Shown in pieces: positions 27,001 to 39,500 of a stretch of 64,000 bases of DNA (position 1 is the stretch's first letter; the number at the start of each line of letters is the position of its first letter). The notes beneath the pieces were generated by a model, which saw nothing but the letters and a program-made list of their open reading frames with translations, did not search any database and had not been told where the DNA came from. The stretch spans positions 36,253,235-36,317,234 of the forward strand of contig OV121087.1 in assembly GCA_921293015.1 (NCBI GenBank). Direction: 5' to 3'. This DNA is from Phorcus lineatus (taxonomy: Eukaryota > Mollusca > Gastropoda > Trochida > Trochidae). A program made the position numbers and the translations under genes.

Positions 27001-27080
27001 GACTGTTGACTTCAGAGTCCGCCGAACGCTAAGAAAGTATTGACTGGACAGTTGATCACAACCAAATTTGAGTTATCTTG
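24050..27080. other. Intergenic, nothing recognised apart from a poly-G run
   Basis: No gene is supported in this 3-kb AT-rich spacer. About 16 consecutive G residues lie at 25958-25973 and could form a G-quadruplex. Confidence 0.5.
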
Positions 27081-27089
27081 TACATTTCA

Positions 27090-28400
27090 TTTTGCACGTG
27101 CGACAGCGTTCCCGGCCCGTGCTTTTCATGCGCCGATTTATTTCTTGAAGGTTCGTGCATCATGCCTTTTTCGTGCATCATGTGCGATATGACGTGAAGA
27201 AATTTTCGTGTTTCATTTATCACATTTGTTATACTAGCGCCAACATGTCTTCCTTGAAGCACGATTTCTAATGGAAAAAATTGACAGCTAATGCGGCTAC
27301 ACTTTTAACAAAAGAAACCTAAGTAACAAATTCGATAGACAATATTATTTCGAAATGTCAAAGGTAGAAGCAACAGCGAAATCAAAGGAGAATCAAACAC
27401 GATGTCAGGGACGACCTTTACTGTTAGATTCAGTGTGATGACTATAGGTTTGTTGTTAATGTTGCGTTTCTGAACCAATGTGACAAGAGCAGCCTTAATA
27501 TATATCCCCCTTCATCCGCGCATTTGTCGTGTTGCATTTCATCCGCCGTGTGCAGTATATGATTTACTATGATCGTTTGTGAAAGAATAATCCATGTGTA
27601 AATATATCACATCTCGAGAATCATAAGAGATTGCATAGGTTTCATGTGTGCACATGTGCTCATAGTGGATTTTGCTAGCAACCATTGTTTCAGGACTAAT
27701 TTACGCATTTCGTCCCCTGTGCCTTGGCATTACTGAAGCAGGAAAGCGCTAAAGAAATGGGCTCTATTGAACTTCTTTTAATAATAATGTAAATAATAAT
27801 GCGCCTTTTCCACGTTCAAGGATATGCTCAAAGCACTACCTATACATCATTACCTTGAGGGAAGTCACTTTCAAAGCAGCTACTTAGCGCTAAGCGCGAT
27901 CCGTACATCCCTATATACAGGTACCCATTTAAACAGCTGGGTGGACTGAGTGCAATGCGGATGAAGAGCCTTGCCTAAGGACACAACATAAATTTACGTT
28001 TGAATAATTGTCACGTACCATTGTCCGATTTTCTATCCGAAACGCGATTTAATTATGCCTTCACTTTGAAACGAGTATTGTCAAATTTTACTTTTCATAA
28101 ATTGTCAGTACTGTATGATAAAATGACACCAAATTAACATATGTAATTTCTTTAATTTATATTATACATTAACTAACCTATGGCTCTCAAAAGACGTATA
28201 TGTCTAAAGCCCATCCAATATAAAATTAAGGGTCCACAGCCAATAGGTAACTTCTATCGTAAAACAGTTGAAAAATCTATGCATTGAATCGTGCTGCACG
28301 TGCGAGATAATTTCCTCGTGCACGAACACGTGATGTCTTCGAGATGCTCGTGCAGTGTGATATCTTGATGCACGAACGTGTGACATGGTTGTTCTTGATG
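27090..28400. repeat. Two clusters of CGTGCA-rich degenerate repeats
   Basis: At 27096-27215 and 28290-28400 short phrases such as TTCGTGCATCATG and CTCGTGCACGAACACGTGA recur with about 30-bp spacing. The two clusters share the vocabulary but not a clean unit. The interval between them includes the dispersed repeat at about 27770-27985. Confidence 0.4.
27770..27985. repeat. Dispersed repeat relic (LINE 3'-end or SINE type)
   Basis: The stretch runs from an AATAATAATG block through GCGCCTTTTCCACG, GGATATGCTCAAAGCACTAC and GGTACCCATTT to AGCTGGGTGGACTGAG and CCTTGCCTAAGGACACAAC. These phrases match, from memory, a repeat common in aquatic animals. It is decayed and its class is uncertain. Confidence 0.45.
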
Positions 28401-28901
28401 CATGTGGTTAATGATTTTAAAATAAATTCAGACTTTGTGATGTAAACGATATGCTGCATTCTGATTGGATCAGACATGGTCATGTGATCGGTATACATTT
28501 CAATGAACCCAAAGTTGAGGGTTATACAAAATAACCTTCAGTAAATGCAGGTTATACGATATCGTGCCGGAACTAGCCAAAACACGCTGTACTGTCACCT
28601 AGATTCTGGACAGTATAAATACGCGAGTGTTATTTGTTAACTTTGATCTATTTAAATTAAACTTTACATTTTCCACTTTTTTCCAAAAATATAATCATTG
28701 TTAGTTTTTTGATACACAAAATGTATTATTTGTAGAATAAAAAAGTGTCATTTTTACCGAGTCTTTGGAACTATTTTGTTTATGCGTCTGAATACGGGTA
28801 GAGATCCGTCTTGGTGTAACCGGTACGTAGGTCAGTGCGACAAGCAGCTATAGAATTGCATTTCGAATGCATTTTCGCTTTAAATACAACGTTTGAATTT
28901 A

Positions 28902-29074
28902 TAAGAAATGAATTTCATCATATGGTTGTCCACACGGTTATAACCTGTTTGAAACTTGTAAGATAAACTTTTGTATAACCGGCGTCGCAAGCTTGCCGGT
29001 TATACAAGTTTATCTTACAAGTTTCAAACAGGTTATAACCGTGTGGACAACCATATGATGAAATTCATTTCTTA
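28902..29074. repeat. 173-bp near-perfect inverted repeat (large hairpin)
   Basis: The left arm runs from TAAGAAATGAATTTCATC to TATAACCGGC and the right arm is its reverse complement. About 80 bp pair, with only a TT insertion in the left arm (AAACTTTTG against AAACTTG). The loop is 11 nt (GTCGCAAGCTT). Such symmetry suggests a recent foldback element or a recently arisen palindrome. No coding sequence is present. Confidence 0.9.
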
Positions 29075-29079
29075 ATTAC

Positions 29080-29655
29080 ATTGCATTCGATGTGTCCTGT
29101 TTTAGCAAAAGAAATGAAATATCATTATACCTAGAAACCTAGACAACCAACGACCTATTATTTGCAGCATTACAAAACCTTGTCGAAGTATGTTAAAAGT
29201 GTTTCTTAAAGGATTTTCATTTACTTTCACATTTAATGTCGTCAAAATAAACCTCTTTTTTAAGTTATTAAATAATTTCCCCGTTGATCCAATGTTTCTG
29301 TTCAATTGTTAGTTTATGAATTGACCAGCAGGTCATCGTACCTTGATAAGACGATAAGGAAGACGACTGTCACATTTTTCAATTCTTTTACAGCGATTAT
29401 CTTTAAATGAACAGTTATGAAAGGGGCATTTCTGAAGTCTCTTCATCAATCAAAATTTTCTCGTTGAGGTCGTTGTCTGGCATTCTACTGCGTCCGGCGT
29501 GTGTTGGGCATTTCGTGCGTATACTTTCATTTTCCGTTGTTTAGTCTACATCCTTTGAATACCTGGCAATAAAAGGCCGATATCATGTCTACTTAGGCCA
29601 ATGGGGATTTCATGTATCCCCTAAAACGGTCATAGAGGCACATAGGTGTACGACT
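29080..29655. other. Intergenic, nothing recognised
   Basis: There is no supported gene or repeat in this spacer. Confidence 0.45.
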
Positions 29656-29660
29656 GACAT

Positions 29661-29795
29661 TGAGGTGAGGTAAGGTGTTATGGGGTTTAAAGCCGCTTTC
29701 AAAAGTATTTCACTTATATCGCGGCTGCTAGTATTATTGCAGGGAGAAAGTCAGCAACATCATCGTGGATATGCATTGCGGTGAATTGAAATTTT
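29661..29795 (+). mobile_element. SINE-like repeat, copy 1
   Basis: It shares the core GCCGCTTTCAA, ATTTCACTTATATCGCGGC, TGCTAGTATTATTGCAGGG and ATGCATTGCGGTGAA with the copy at 30386-30525. It is more diverged at its head (GAGGTGAGG instead of GAGTGAGTGAG), and no target duplication is evident. Confidence 0.75.
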
Positions 29796-30385
29796 GTAAC
29801 CAAAAAAGTTGTTGTTTCAGAAAATCAGAATCCAAATGCTTATTAGTTCAGTAGAGTAACAATAAACGGGTTAATGTCGTGACTTTGATCGAAAACAGGA
29901 CAGTGGCGCGCGTCAACGATTCCAACGTAATTTCGGAAACTTATTTACAGCAGACACAAAGACAAAAATTGGTTGATAGTGTCAAGAAGGTTATTTAACT
30001 AATATACACGTTAATTGGACACATAACTTCGAATTCTTAACAATCATAGGAACGTTTTTCGATTATCAGTGAAAACAAGAAAATATATCATTATTTTAGC
30101 AAGTTTAGGGAGTCGATTTAACCTATATCAGGTCATAAGGTATGTTGGCTCTTACTAAAGCGAAATAAAAAATCATTAAACATACTTTGTTTAACTTTAA
30201 ACCTCTGATAACTGCTACATGAAAGTTAATAATTAATGTCCATGTTATCTTTTAAACTGTAACAACTGTCGACCTTCAGAGCCAATGGTTCGATTGTGGC
30301 AACCTTGTTAGTTTGCAAGTAGGAACACTTCATGACATGCCTGGAAGACGAATTAGAATTCAGGGATAGGGTTGTTCTTGAAAGA

Positions 30386-30525
30386 GTGAGTGAGTGAGTT
30401 GTGGTTTAACACCGCTTTCAAGATTATTTCACTTATATCGCGGCTGCTAGTATTATTGCAGGGAGAAAGCCCGCAACACATTGTGGCTATGCATTGCGGT
30501 GAAACCTGCGAGCATCGGCTGGAAT
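30386..30525 (+). mobile_element. SINE-like repeat, copy 2, with 12-bp target duplication
   Basis: The unit of about 140 bp begins with GTGAGTGAGTGAG, runs through CACCGCTTTCAAG and TATCGCGGCTGCTAG, and ends near GCATCGGCTGGAAT. It is flanked by a direct duplication GTTCTTGAAAGA at 30374-30385 and 30526-30537, which fixes both ends. It has no coding capacity. From memory the head motif is common in molluscan genomes. Confidence 0.85.
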
Positions 30526-30539
30526 GTTCTTGAAAGAAT

Positions 30540-31315
30540 CCTACTGTATTGATGTACCGGTAATACATTGGATCTGAATAAACTAAACATTTGGAAGAGG
30601 TTGGTCCCCTTCAACTTGGATGCCGGTCTTAGATTTTTTAAAATGTTATTGAACAGTTATTGTCGGATGTTTCTAATTTCTAACCTCGTTAATGCACATA
30701 CAACAGAGATGTCCTGAATAGAATATATGTTTAAAATAATTCTGTATCAATGTGAAAATGAACAACAAAGATCTCTCATGGAACATACCAAACTCTTTAT
30801 TGTCCATGTGAATACAGTGGCACAACACAGTTCTCATAGCCTAGAGATAGAAAAACACCGGAGCAATCACTAGGCTACACAAATCTCATATGCCCTATTG
30901 GAGGATCACTTTACACAGCACCTGGCAATGTAGTCACCTGGGCGCTGTTCAACAAAACAATCTTAGCAGTCAGATAACCTAAGTCAATGATAATCATTTA
31001 TGAGTAGGCACCAATGAAGTAATGTATCAAAAGTAAAGAGCTGTATGCAGGTTTCTGCAGGTCTTAAAAAACTCAATCCACAAGACATCATTCATTTAAG
31101 TTTCTACCACAGGCTAATATAAGCTTTGTCTCTCTGCTCCACATAAGCAATAGGTAGAATCTTCAAGGACATTTCTGATTTGACTGTCCAATTCAGGTTG
31201 ACTTTGCAGGGTAAGTCATTCTTCCACTGCTTATGACAAATCTTGAAGCTAAGATTGCTTTGAAGAACAGCACCTTCACCTTAAAATTTAACTCACTAAG
31301 ATGATGAACATTGTT
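30540..31315. other. Intergenic, nothing recognised
   Basis: No gene or repeat is supported. Confidence 0.45.
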
Positions 31316-31316
31316 T

Positions 31317-31715
31317 CAGTCTAATAAAAGACAAATGTGTTCTGAGGAATAAAAGTTTCCAAAAAGTTGACTATTGAGATACAAACTCAACCAATCAGCG
31401 GCTTTCCTCAGCACTTGGTGTGACCACACCCCCATAAAATGCATGTTCTGACATGAGCTCAGTTAGCCAATTGCAAAGACTCCATCTACAGCCCTTGGTA
31501 TGAGAACCTCGGGGGAAGTAACTCATCTTTCAAGATGACCCCGCAACTTTCTTTTTAAACATGATGAGATCTGTCTGCTTTTGACTAGGTTTTGTCTTAG
31601 ATCAACTGATAACAGTGTAGGCTACCGTCAGACCAAGTGAAGGTGACCAATGGAATGAGTTCGAACCTCATCTTGAAACTTTTATTCCTCGAAACACGGT
31701 CAATTTTTATCAGAC
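31317..31715. mobile_element. Inverted-repeat element, CAGTCTG family, member 1
   Basis: The left end CAGTCTAATAAAAGAC continues TGTGTTCTGAGGAATAAAAG. The right end, read in reverse complement, is GTCTGATAAAAATTGACC and then GTGTTTCGAGGAATAAAAG. The same ends occur in the shorter element at 55257-55468, which defines a family. The 300-bp centre has no open frame. No target duplication could be seen. Confidence 0.7.
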
Positions 31716-32381
31716 AATCTTTATCAGACAATTATTAAGTACTTTGTCAGATTTAAAAGTCTCATTCTGGATATCACGAGATGATATTTTACCCATTTTA
31801 ACATTTTAATGCAGAATTGACCCTTAACCAAAGATACGGACCCTGAAAAGCAAAATTACATATATTCCATCACAATCTGTAACATCAAATTTCTGACGAA
31901 AGGATGTTTATGAATACTGCACATAATATGGGATCCAGAGAGATGGGGGCGTAGGGGTGGCAGGTAAAATGGGTGGTCCCTCAAGGTGAATACCCCCAAC
32001 ACCATCCCCACTTTTCAATAGGTGACCCCCCCCTCCCCCCCCATTCTTTGGATCTGCCACTGCTGTAGCATGGGGATGAGCAAGATGCATGATTGGTGAA
32101 ACATCAAACATTAGTCATTCACATAATATTTGCAACTCAAACTTTGAAATTATTGTGCTGTTGAACAATGATGATTACATATGTTAAATGCATCACTCGG
32201 GTATTAAGAGACACTTGAAACAAAACTTACAGACCATGACAAGATATGTAACTCTACCTAAACATCATGACAAAATATCTATAGCAAGACATCCATACAA
32301 GCTAGTGACAACTATCTAATGAGCCACACCATGGGTTGTTGCAGTCACATATTCCAAACTTTATCAACTTTTTTCCAACTG

Positions 32382-32714
32382 CATCTGGCTTAATCAACAT
32401 ATATGAATCTGCTCTCGCTCCTTCCTAATACCCTGATCTCTTTCAAACCAAAACCCTCGTATCGCTAGCTATCTAACCAGCCAATGAGACGACTTGCATT
32501 CAGCATCAGCGGCCAGCCCAGATGGAAAAATAAATTGAGTTCAAGATAGTAGCTTCAAGCTCCTTACATAACAACATTTCATTGGCTGAAAAAATAACAG
32601 GTGAGTATAGCCACGAGTATCAAGCCGTCAGCAAAACAAGGGATTAAGCCCGAAAGAGATCAGGGAATTAGGAAGGAGTGAGAGCAGATTCAAATACGCT
32701 GATTAAGCAGGATG
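32382..32714. mobile_element. 333-bp MITE-like element, CATCCTGCT family, member 1, 9-bp target duplication
   Basis: The left end CATCTGGCTTAATCA runs on through GAATCTGCTCTCGCTCCTTC to CCCTGATCTCTTTC. The right end is its reverse complement over about 55 bp with few differences (CATCCTGCTTAATCAGCG). A direct duplication TTCCAACTG flanks it at 32373-32381 and 32715-32723. A 9-bp duplication fits Mutator-like elements. No transposase is present. Confidence 0.85.
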
Positions 32715-33194
32715 TTCCAACTGTGCCAAAAAGGATCATCTAAACCTACACTGTTTTATACAGTGACAATATGAACTTCTCAGGTCGTGTTTATGATTGA
32801 AAACACGACAACTACGCTTGTCACTTAGTCAACATATCTTTGGAAACTTTTTTTAAAGAGTTCATCTTGGAGTTTATAGCGTTTGGTTGGATAACTGTGT
32901 CCAAGTAGTGAAAACGAATCATTTCGCCTTCTGTACATGTATAAGGCTATTTATGGATTTCCAATGGAAACAATTAGTATATGTATTTTGGCATTTGGGG
33001 CAGAATAATTGAAAAATTTGAGATGTTTTGAATTTATATCACCATGGCATATAGGTTCATATCAAAGCCAAATAATATGTCATGGAAATCATGTAGTGTC
33101 TCTTACTTATATATACAAAGTTGGAGATGATGATAATAATAATGATTATAATCATGATAATAACATCTGACACCCACACTTGCATGATATGTTG

Positions 33195-33540
33195 TTTTCC
33201 AACAACTATTGCAAAATATAAAAGTTTGACAAGGGCATATTCAGTTGAATTACAACTTTGTTAGTTTTCTTTTAACAATACAGGCAATTTGAAAAAATCT
33301 GGCAGGATTTTTTCAACCAACAATCATTGCAAATTACTCAGGTATTTTTACAGAAACATTCTGGGTTGAGTAATTTGGCAAGTTTAAACAATACGAGAGG
33401 CATTTTGGAGAAGTGACGTAACAGAAATATTTTCATCAACAATCACACTAAATTAATTTTTAGATATTCCAACATAACATATCAAGATAATTTGGTGAGT
33501 TTGAACAATAAACGAGGCATTTGGTAACTTCACAGGTTTA
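33195..33540. repeat. Three diverged tandem units of about 115 bp
   Basis: Units begin near 33195, 33309 and 33430 with TTTTCCAACAAC, TTTTCAACCAACAATC and TTTTCATCAACAATC. Each ends in an AACAATA...GGCATTTTGG-like phrase. They are strongly diverged, so this is an old tandem array. Confidence 0.45.
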
Positions 33541-33544
33541 TCGA

Positions 33545-35055
33545 AAGACACTTCTACCAGGGAAAGAGGTACAACTGTTTGTAAAGAGCTATGTTAAGCA
33601 TCACTGAGGGAGAATCTCTGCCTTTTGCTGTGTCATTTAATAAAATTTATATTTGTCATCATGTCTAATAGTGTAAGACAATGGAAATTTTTTTTAATCA
33701 ACATAAATGTCAAAAGTTGTTGAAAACTTATAACTAACTATAATCTAAATATATGGATAGAAGATAAAATGCATAATTTAGCAACTACAGTTAAAGGGAG
33801 TTTTAACTAAAAATAATGAATATATCTTCTAAAGTAACATTTATATGATAATATAAGAAACCTTACAACTAGGTTCCATTTTATATTTCTAAATATTTGA
33901 GCTTTAGTCAACAAGGATGTAACATGGAGCTAAGTAAAAAAACACTATGAACAAAACACTGAAAAGAAAGGCAATGCTAATAAAATAAAAAGCTTAAACT
34001 GATAAATTTGATTAAGTAGGAAAATGCAAGACAAGATTTTTGCCATGAAAATGAATGTAAGTAATTAATAAATATGAAAATCTCCAGGGGAAAAAAGTCA
34101 ATAAAAATTGTCATTTAGACTCCAAAATTATGAAGAAATTTTCATGTAGAAAATGAAAAAAGGACATACAATAAAAATCTTTTACCCTTTTCTATTCATT
34201 TTTTAGATAACACGTAACATATACCAATTCTGAGAGTAATCAGAAAGAATAGAAAAAAAAAAATTTCAAATTATCTCCACAGGCATAAATAAATGAACAC
34301 ATACCTGAAGCAAATGTAAACAAGAAAAAGTAAATTGGTCTTTATAGTTGTCAATACTAAAAATCTAACATAAGTATTATATTCAAGAAGTGCTGAATAA
34401 AGCAAATATCTCAAATGTGTAATATGTAATGCCTACAGTAAGAAGGGAACAGGAATCTATCAATTCTTGTCAATACCAACAACGGGCTTAAGTAACGAGA
34501 CTAGTGACTGGAGGGATATTTGCATTCGTAACGAATCAATATTATCCTTTGGCAGTAATAAGACTGAATAGGTTGATAATTAACAATTACATCAGTCCTT
34601 TACTTATGGCATAGACTTCAGCTGGCAGAAATGCAACTCAAAGAATGTGGAGCCAAATATGGCATTCAGATGTTATAACTGGGATCCACAGCTTGTTTGC
34701 AAAAGGTATTTTTGGACTTTCACATTTTTGTTTGTAATGAAATACCAGATTTCTAACAAACTTGGTTAGGGACAATAATCGAAGTTAAACATGATATGAA
34801 CATATATACACGATGCTTTTAACATTTGAGGTCTATGAGGGGAAGTACAATACCACAATCATCCTAATAAGCTCCCCTTCACTATGAGAACAATTTGTAT
34901 TACAGAATAACGACTTGACCTAATTAAATTCTCAAAGAGAAGTTAAATATTTCAAGTAAAAAGGAAATAGAGACTTTCATGCAAATCTATGAAGTTATTA
35001 GCTGCTAAATTATTTTCATTACCAATTTACAGAAATTATAACTTGAAAAAAATCA
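33545..35055. other. Intergenic, very AT-rich, nothing recognised
   Basis: There is no supported gene, and homopolymer A and T runs are frequent. Confidence 0.45.
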
Positions 35056-35063
35056 CACATTTT

Positions 35064-35664
35064 CAATCTCATTGAAATCAGCGGAAACTTATTACTCCTA
35101 CATTGCAATATATCTGATCTGAGTATTGCTCCATAGGGGTCGTATTGGGTGGCCTTGTTTGTGACCTTTCACCTTCAATGAATTCAAATAACTGGAGGCC
35201 TGCTAAAATATCAAATTGTGCTGACAGCTTTCTCGCTTTGTTGCTGATTGGCTGGAATGCAAATGTCAACTGCTATGACCCAGGTTTGCCTTTCTGTTTG
35301 GTGAATGTGTAGAAATATTGTAACTTACAAGAGTATTTTGTTATTTTTCTGTGTACAAAACAATATAGGTAATATTTACCATAAGTTCGAACAAATGCTT
35401 TTGACATTTTTAACAATTTTCTAAAATACAGTTGAAATTGAAATTTTTAAAAATTACGCACTTGAATAGTCTATCAAATTAAAAAATGATTTCTTCAAAA
35501 TAGGTGTACAATTTGCAGTATTGAGGATATTCATATTTATAGGCGGTCATGTGTACAAAATACTACAAAGGAGTACAAGCAGGCAGCCTGACCCCTATTG
35601 AGAACTCAGATAAAAAAAAACTAGCAAGAGTGAGTGAATTCTGAGTCTGATTTCAATGAGATTG
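35064..35664. mobile_element. Possible 600-bp inverted-repeat element
   Basis: CAATCTCATTGAAATCA at 35064-35080 is exactly inverted at 35648-35664. Just inside, ATCTGAG...AGGGGTC on the left is mirrored by GACCCCTATTGAGAACTCAGAT on the right. The two layers of symmetry favour a decayed transposon. There is no clear target duplication and no coding sequence. Confidence 0.5.
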
Positions 35665-35669
35665 GACTA

Positions 35670-36710
35670 TTTTTTTTATTGGCCACAAGCCAATGACAGG
35701 CCACCCTAGAAAATACTGGCACTGGTATGTATAAGAGGAAATGATTTCTTATACTTCAAAAGAGGGAATGTTTTGTGTTCTATCACAGACTAAAAACTAC
35801 AAAAATTATAACTGAAAACGGCATCAACGTTTCCGAGATGTGAACAGCTGTTTAGATGTGAGAGATTCAAGGAGATAGATAAATAGTTTTCTAAGGCAGG
35901 GTGACAACAATTGACTTTTCAACAAAAATCACAAGGGTTTCAACTTTGCAACTCTTTATATTACAATATTTAGGAACACTTCTGGCAATCAACATCGTAA
36001 ACAACTACCCGCACATGATGAAAACATGTTGGTCAAGTGACAATGATAAGTTCCTTCTTAACATTTAAGTTTTAATCCCTCCCCATGCTCATATCTTTTA
36101 CAATAAACATGGCCCAATTAAAACTTACATCTTGAAGAAATAAAGCTCTACCATAAATAAATTACAAAACTGGCACAAAGTTTTTGCATACTGTACTGTA
36201 TTCCAAAGCCTTTCTGTGATAAGATTTAGGGCACAAAGCTGAATGAAAATGTACATCTTGAACTAAAAACACTCTCCATCCAGTTCGTACAAACCTACCA
36301 AAACGACTTATTACAATAGCAGAATTAATATTCAAAGCTGTATTTTAGATGCAGGCAAGAAGATTTATCATAAAAGAATAACTTAAACAAGGACTGCCAT
36401 CCCGACTATCTCCTGTAAACCTTCTCTAATGTATTAAAGCCTGGATGTAAATTTTTCAAAGACTAGAATTTCCTCCTTTTTTTGTTGTAAATTTGTGTCT
36501 ATGCATACTTTATTTACATTTGTGCCTGAATATCATTATATCCCTCACACTTATCCTGGAAAAATTAATATTTAGGACCCTTTGTCCTAAACATAAAATG
36601 TCTAGGACACTCAAAGAATATCCTCTATGTTTCATGCCATTTAACTTGTTGACATGTGCCGAAAGTGTCACTTGACTTGCTTTCAACTTGTGCGGAAAGT
36701 TGCACCGTAC
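35670..36710. other. Intergenic, nothing recognised
   Basis: No gene or repeat is supported. Confidence 0.45.
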
Positions 36711-36711
36711 C

Positions 36712-37218
36712 CATCCTGCTAAATCAGTGTACAAGTGTCCACATAGCTCCTAAAATACCCTGATGTCAATCGGCCAAAAGCCTTGTATTGCTATAGTGAG
36801 CCAATGATGTTAATCATAGCCAGCCATAGCAGCACCAACGAGATGAGGTTTTATACAAATTTCAATGACCATAAGTAAAAAGAGCACTGCCTACTACATG
36901 GAGTTTGCTAGTACCAAAATTATAGCACCGCCAATATCAAGTATTTCATGTTAAGAGATTGGTAAATATATTGTTGTAAGCACAATTTTTTTTTTTTCAA
37001 TGGTCATACATTCTTTGTATTTTATAACATTTGCATGAGCGGCCCACGCTAGTCAACGGTGTATGGAGATAGAAACATGCAGTTTTCATTGGCTGACAAA
37101 TTACAAGCTAAGAATATTGTCGGTCCACCAGTCATCAGCAATAATGGGCTTTTGACCTAAAGGATATTGGGGTATTGAAGGATCTTTGCCGATACAAATA
37201 CGCTGATGCAGCAAGATA
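36712..37218. mobile_element. MITE-like element, CATCCTGCT family, member 2
   Basis: The left end CATCCTGCTAAATCAGTG and the right end (reverse complement TATCTTGCTGCATCAGCG, then TATTTGTATCGGC) match the termini of the element at 32382-32714. Internal phrases AATACCCTGAT and CCAAAAGCC also recur at both ends. It is longer (507 bp) and more diverged, without a visible target duplication. Confidence 0.7.
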
Positions 37219-37219
37219 C

Positions 37220-38815
37220 ACAATCACCAACAAATAACAGCAACAAAAACTAACTTTTTAACAGCTGATTTAACAAAGCGTTTTAACAAAGAGGTTATTG
37301 GACGAGGATTGATCACAATTTGTCAAACTTATTTTCATAACAGAGAAAAGTAGCTAACAAATTTAGTGCATAACATTTGTCACTGTACAATAACTGTTAA
37401 ACTGTGCATTAAAGTTAAGCTGACAAGCGCCTGAAATAAATTGCTGCAATTTTTCAGTAGTCAGATTTCTCTATCTGAGGTGAAAGTTCAATCGAAGAGT
37501 TTCTTGAAAGTGACGTGAACATGATTGTTTACAAGTGCTTGCCAACATATAACATGACTGGAGGTCTAAAGTTTATTAACATGATCTTGAGTATGAATTT
37601 CATGAACATATAACTAAGAACTATGTAAAAGTAAAAAGACATTCAAAAATTATTTCCATGTTGGGTTGAAGCATGACATTAACATCACTAGATATTTGGC
37701 TTATTTAAAAGTGCAATGAAATTTCAATCTATTTTTCACAAATATTGACTGAAACTAAAACTGTTAGAATAACATAAAAAACTGGTCAACACTTCAAAAT
37801 AACTCTCCTTTACACGATTTTGAGTATACACCAGTTTTATCAGTACTACTGCATATAAAAAACATCTAAGCAAGTCATAGGAATCTCTTTCTAGCTTGTC
37901 AAGTACATAGCTTGATTATACAAAATTGGAATGAGCAAGACCACAATTTAAGGTAACATGGAAATACAACACTTAAACTCACAGAAATTACCTACTTTAA
38001 ACGTCACGGACATCACCGACTCCTCCAACAAATGATACACAATATATAAAGTTCCTGATCAACTGTGTAATGACTCAAGTTTATAAGGATTGGTTAAAAA
38101 ACGGCTTCAATCAACCATAAAGAGAGACTGTTTGACTAATTTACTCATATTGTAAAAGGACTAAAATAAGGTTAAAATATATAAACTTTTAACCTCAGGT
38201 GAGGTTTATCATATTCCATACAAATGGCCCCTGCCTGTATTTGGTGTTTTAATGTTTACTGACATAGCAGTTGCAACATCCTAAACAAGACGCCTGTCAT
38301 GAGTTATGCCCCTTGGCAAATTCCCTTTACTGTATGGCCAAAAAACTGCCATTGCGATAAGCTTCTTGTTGCACATGGCAAATATTGAACAGGGTCCGCA
38401 AAAAATAACAGCCCAACCATGACAATCCATTGAAATATTAGGAGAACTTGAGTTAGTTATATTATCAAAATAAATCTGGCCATTCAAAGGAGATGATACG
38501 CATCACGCACCGTTGGAACTGAGAAGCGTTGTTCAAAAAACAAAATCTTGATGAATGGAAAGGCATTGCAATTCTAATGACGAATAATTGTGACAAATGA
38601 TTGATTAGACATTCAATGTGATGAATTCCATTTTCTGAAATTCAAAAATTGCTTATATGGACAATCACCGGATTAAATAGATAAAGATGCCATCATAATT
38701 TCTAAAATAAGATAATTCCAGATAATGTCATTTGGAAGAGTATATGATTTTTAGTATAATTTCAATATCAACCATGTCAGTGCTTTTCAAAGTTGCAACA
38801 TTTTGTTAACACTGT
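37220..38815. other. Intergenic, nothing recognised
   Basis: The spacer is AT-rich with no supported gene. I searched it on the minus strand for an RPAC2-type exon and saw none. Confidence 0.4.
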
Positions 38816-38817
38816 AA

Positions 38818-39500
38818 TGGAAATTTCTTGGATTTTTTTTGACAGTCATATTACTTAATAAGATATCTATTTATTACTCGCCCGTGTAAGATACCGCAGT
38901 GTAATATTTATACGGCGATATTAAACTAGTGTAATACCGCTCCCCGTATGACGTCATAATATTGTGTGGTTGTGACGCCACAATCTTGGCACCGACGTCT
39001 CAATGGCGGCTTAGTCGCGGACATGCTTCGTTCAGTACACTTTCGGTATTAATGCTTGATTACTGAGGTCAAGTAATAAACAGAATACTAAACTTCCTTC
39101 CATTTAATACTATTTTTATTAAACTCGTTAATGATTTGGTATGAAACTCGCTTTCGCTCGTTTTATACTTAATCATTAACTCGTTTAATAAAAATAGTAT
39201 TAAATGGAAGGTCGCGAGTTTCATACCAAATCATTAACGAGTTTAATAAAAATAGTATTAAATGGAAGGTCGTTTAGTATCCTCTATATAATAAATGACA
39301 TTGTTTCATTGTGACTATGATAATGAAGATGTTAGACATGGCATCTTCACAACATTATGATAACACTCTTATGGTAATTTCTTGATTTCTTTGGACATTA
39401 GTGAATAAGAACCTATCTATATTATAAATGAGATTGTTGAATCGTCACTATGATTATGAGGATGTTTAAGATGGTATCTTTGTTTCATAGAAACTCTGTA
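38818..39500. repeat. Tandemly duplicated host unit, first copy split by an insertion
   Basis: The phrase ATGGTAATTTCTTGATTTC...CTATATTATAAATGAGATTG...CACTATGATTATGAGGATG at about 39372-39475 has a diverged partner. The partner's first part is at 38818-38879 and its second part is at 39283-39345. The intervening 38880-39282 is absent from the second copy, which therefore acts as an empty site. Confidence 0.65.
38880..39282. mobile_element. Foldback element with three copies of a 52-bp arm
   Basis: A segment running from CCATTTAATACTATTTTTAT through AAACTCGTTAATGATTTGG occurs inverted at about 39099-39151 and twice in the opposite sense at about 39160-39210 and 39214-39262. The outer flanks AATACTAAAC (39084) and GTTTAGTAT (39280) extend the inverted repeat. 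The left third (38880-39080) is unrelated to the arms and contains TGACGTCA. No coding sequence is present. Confidence 0.7.
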
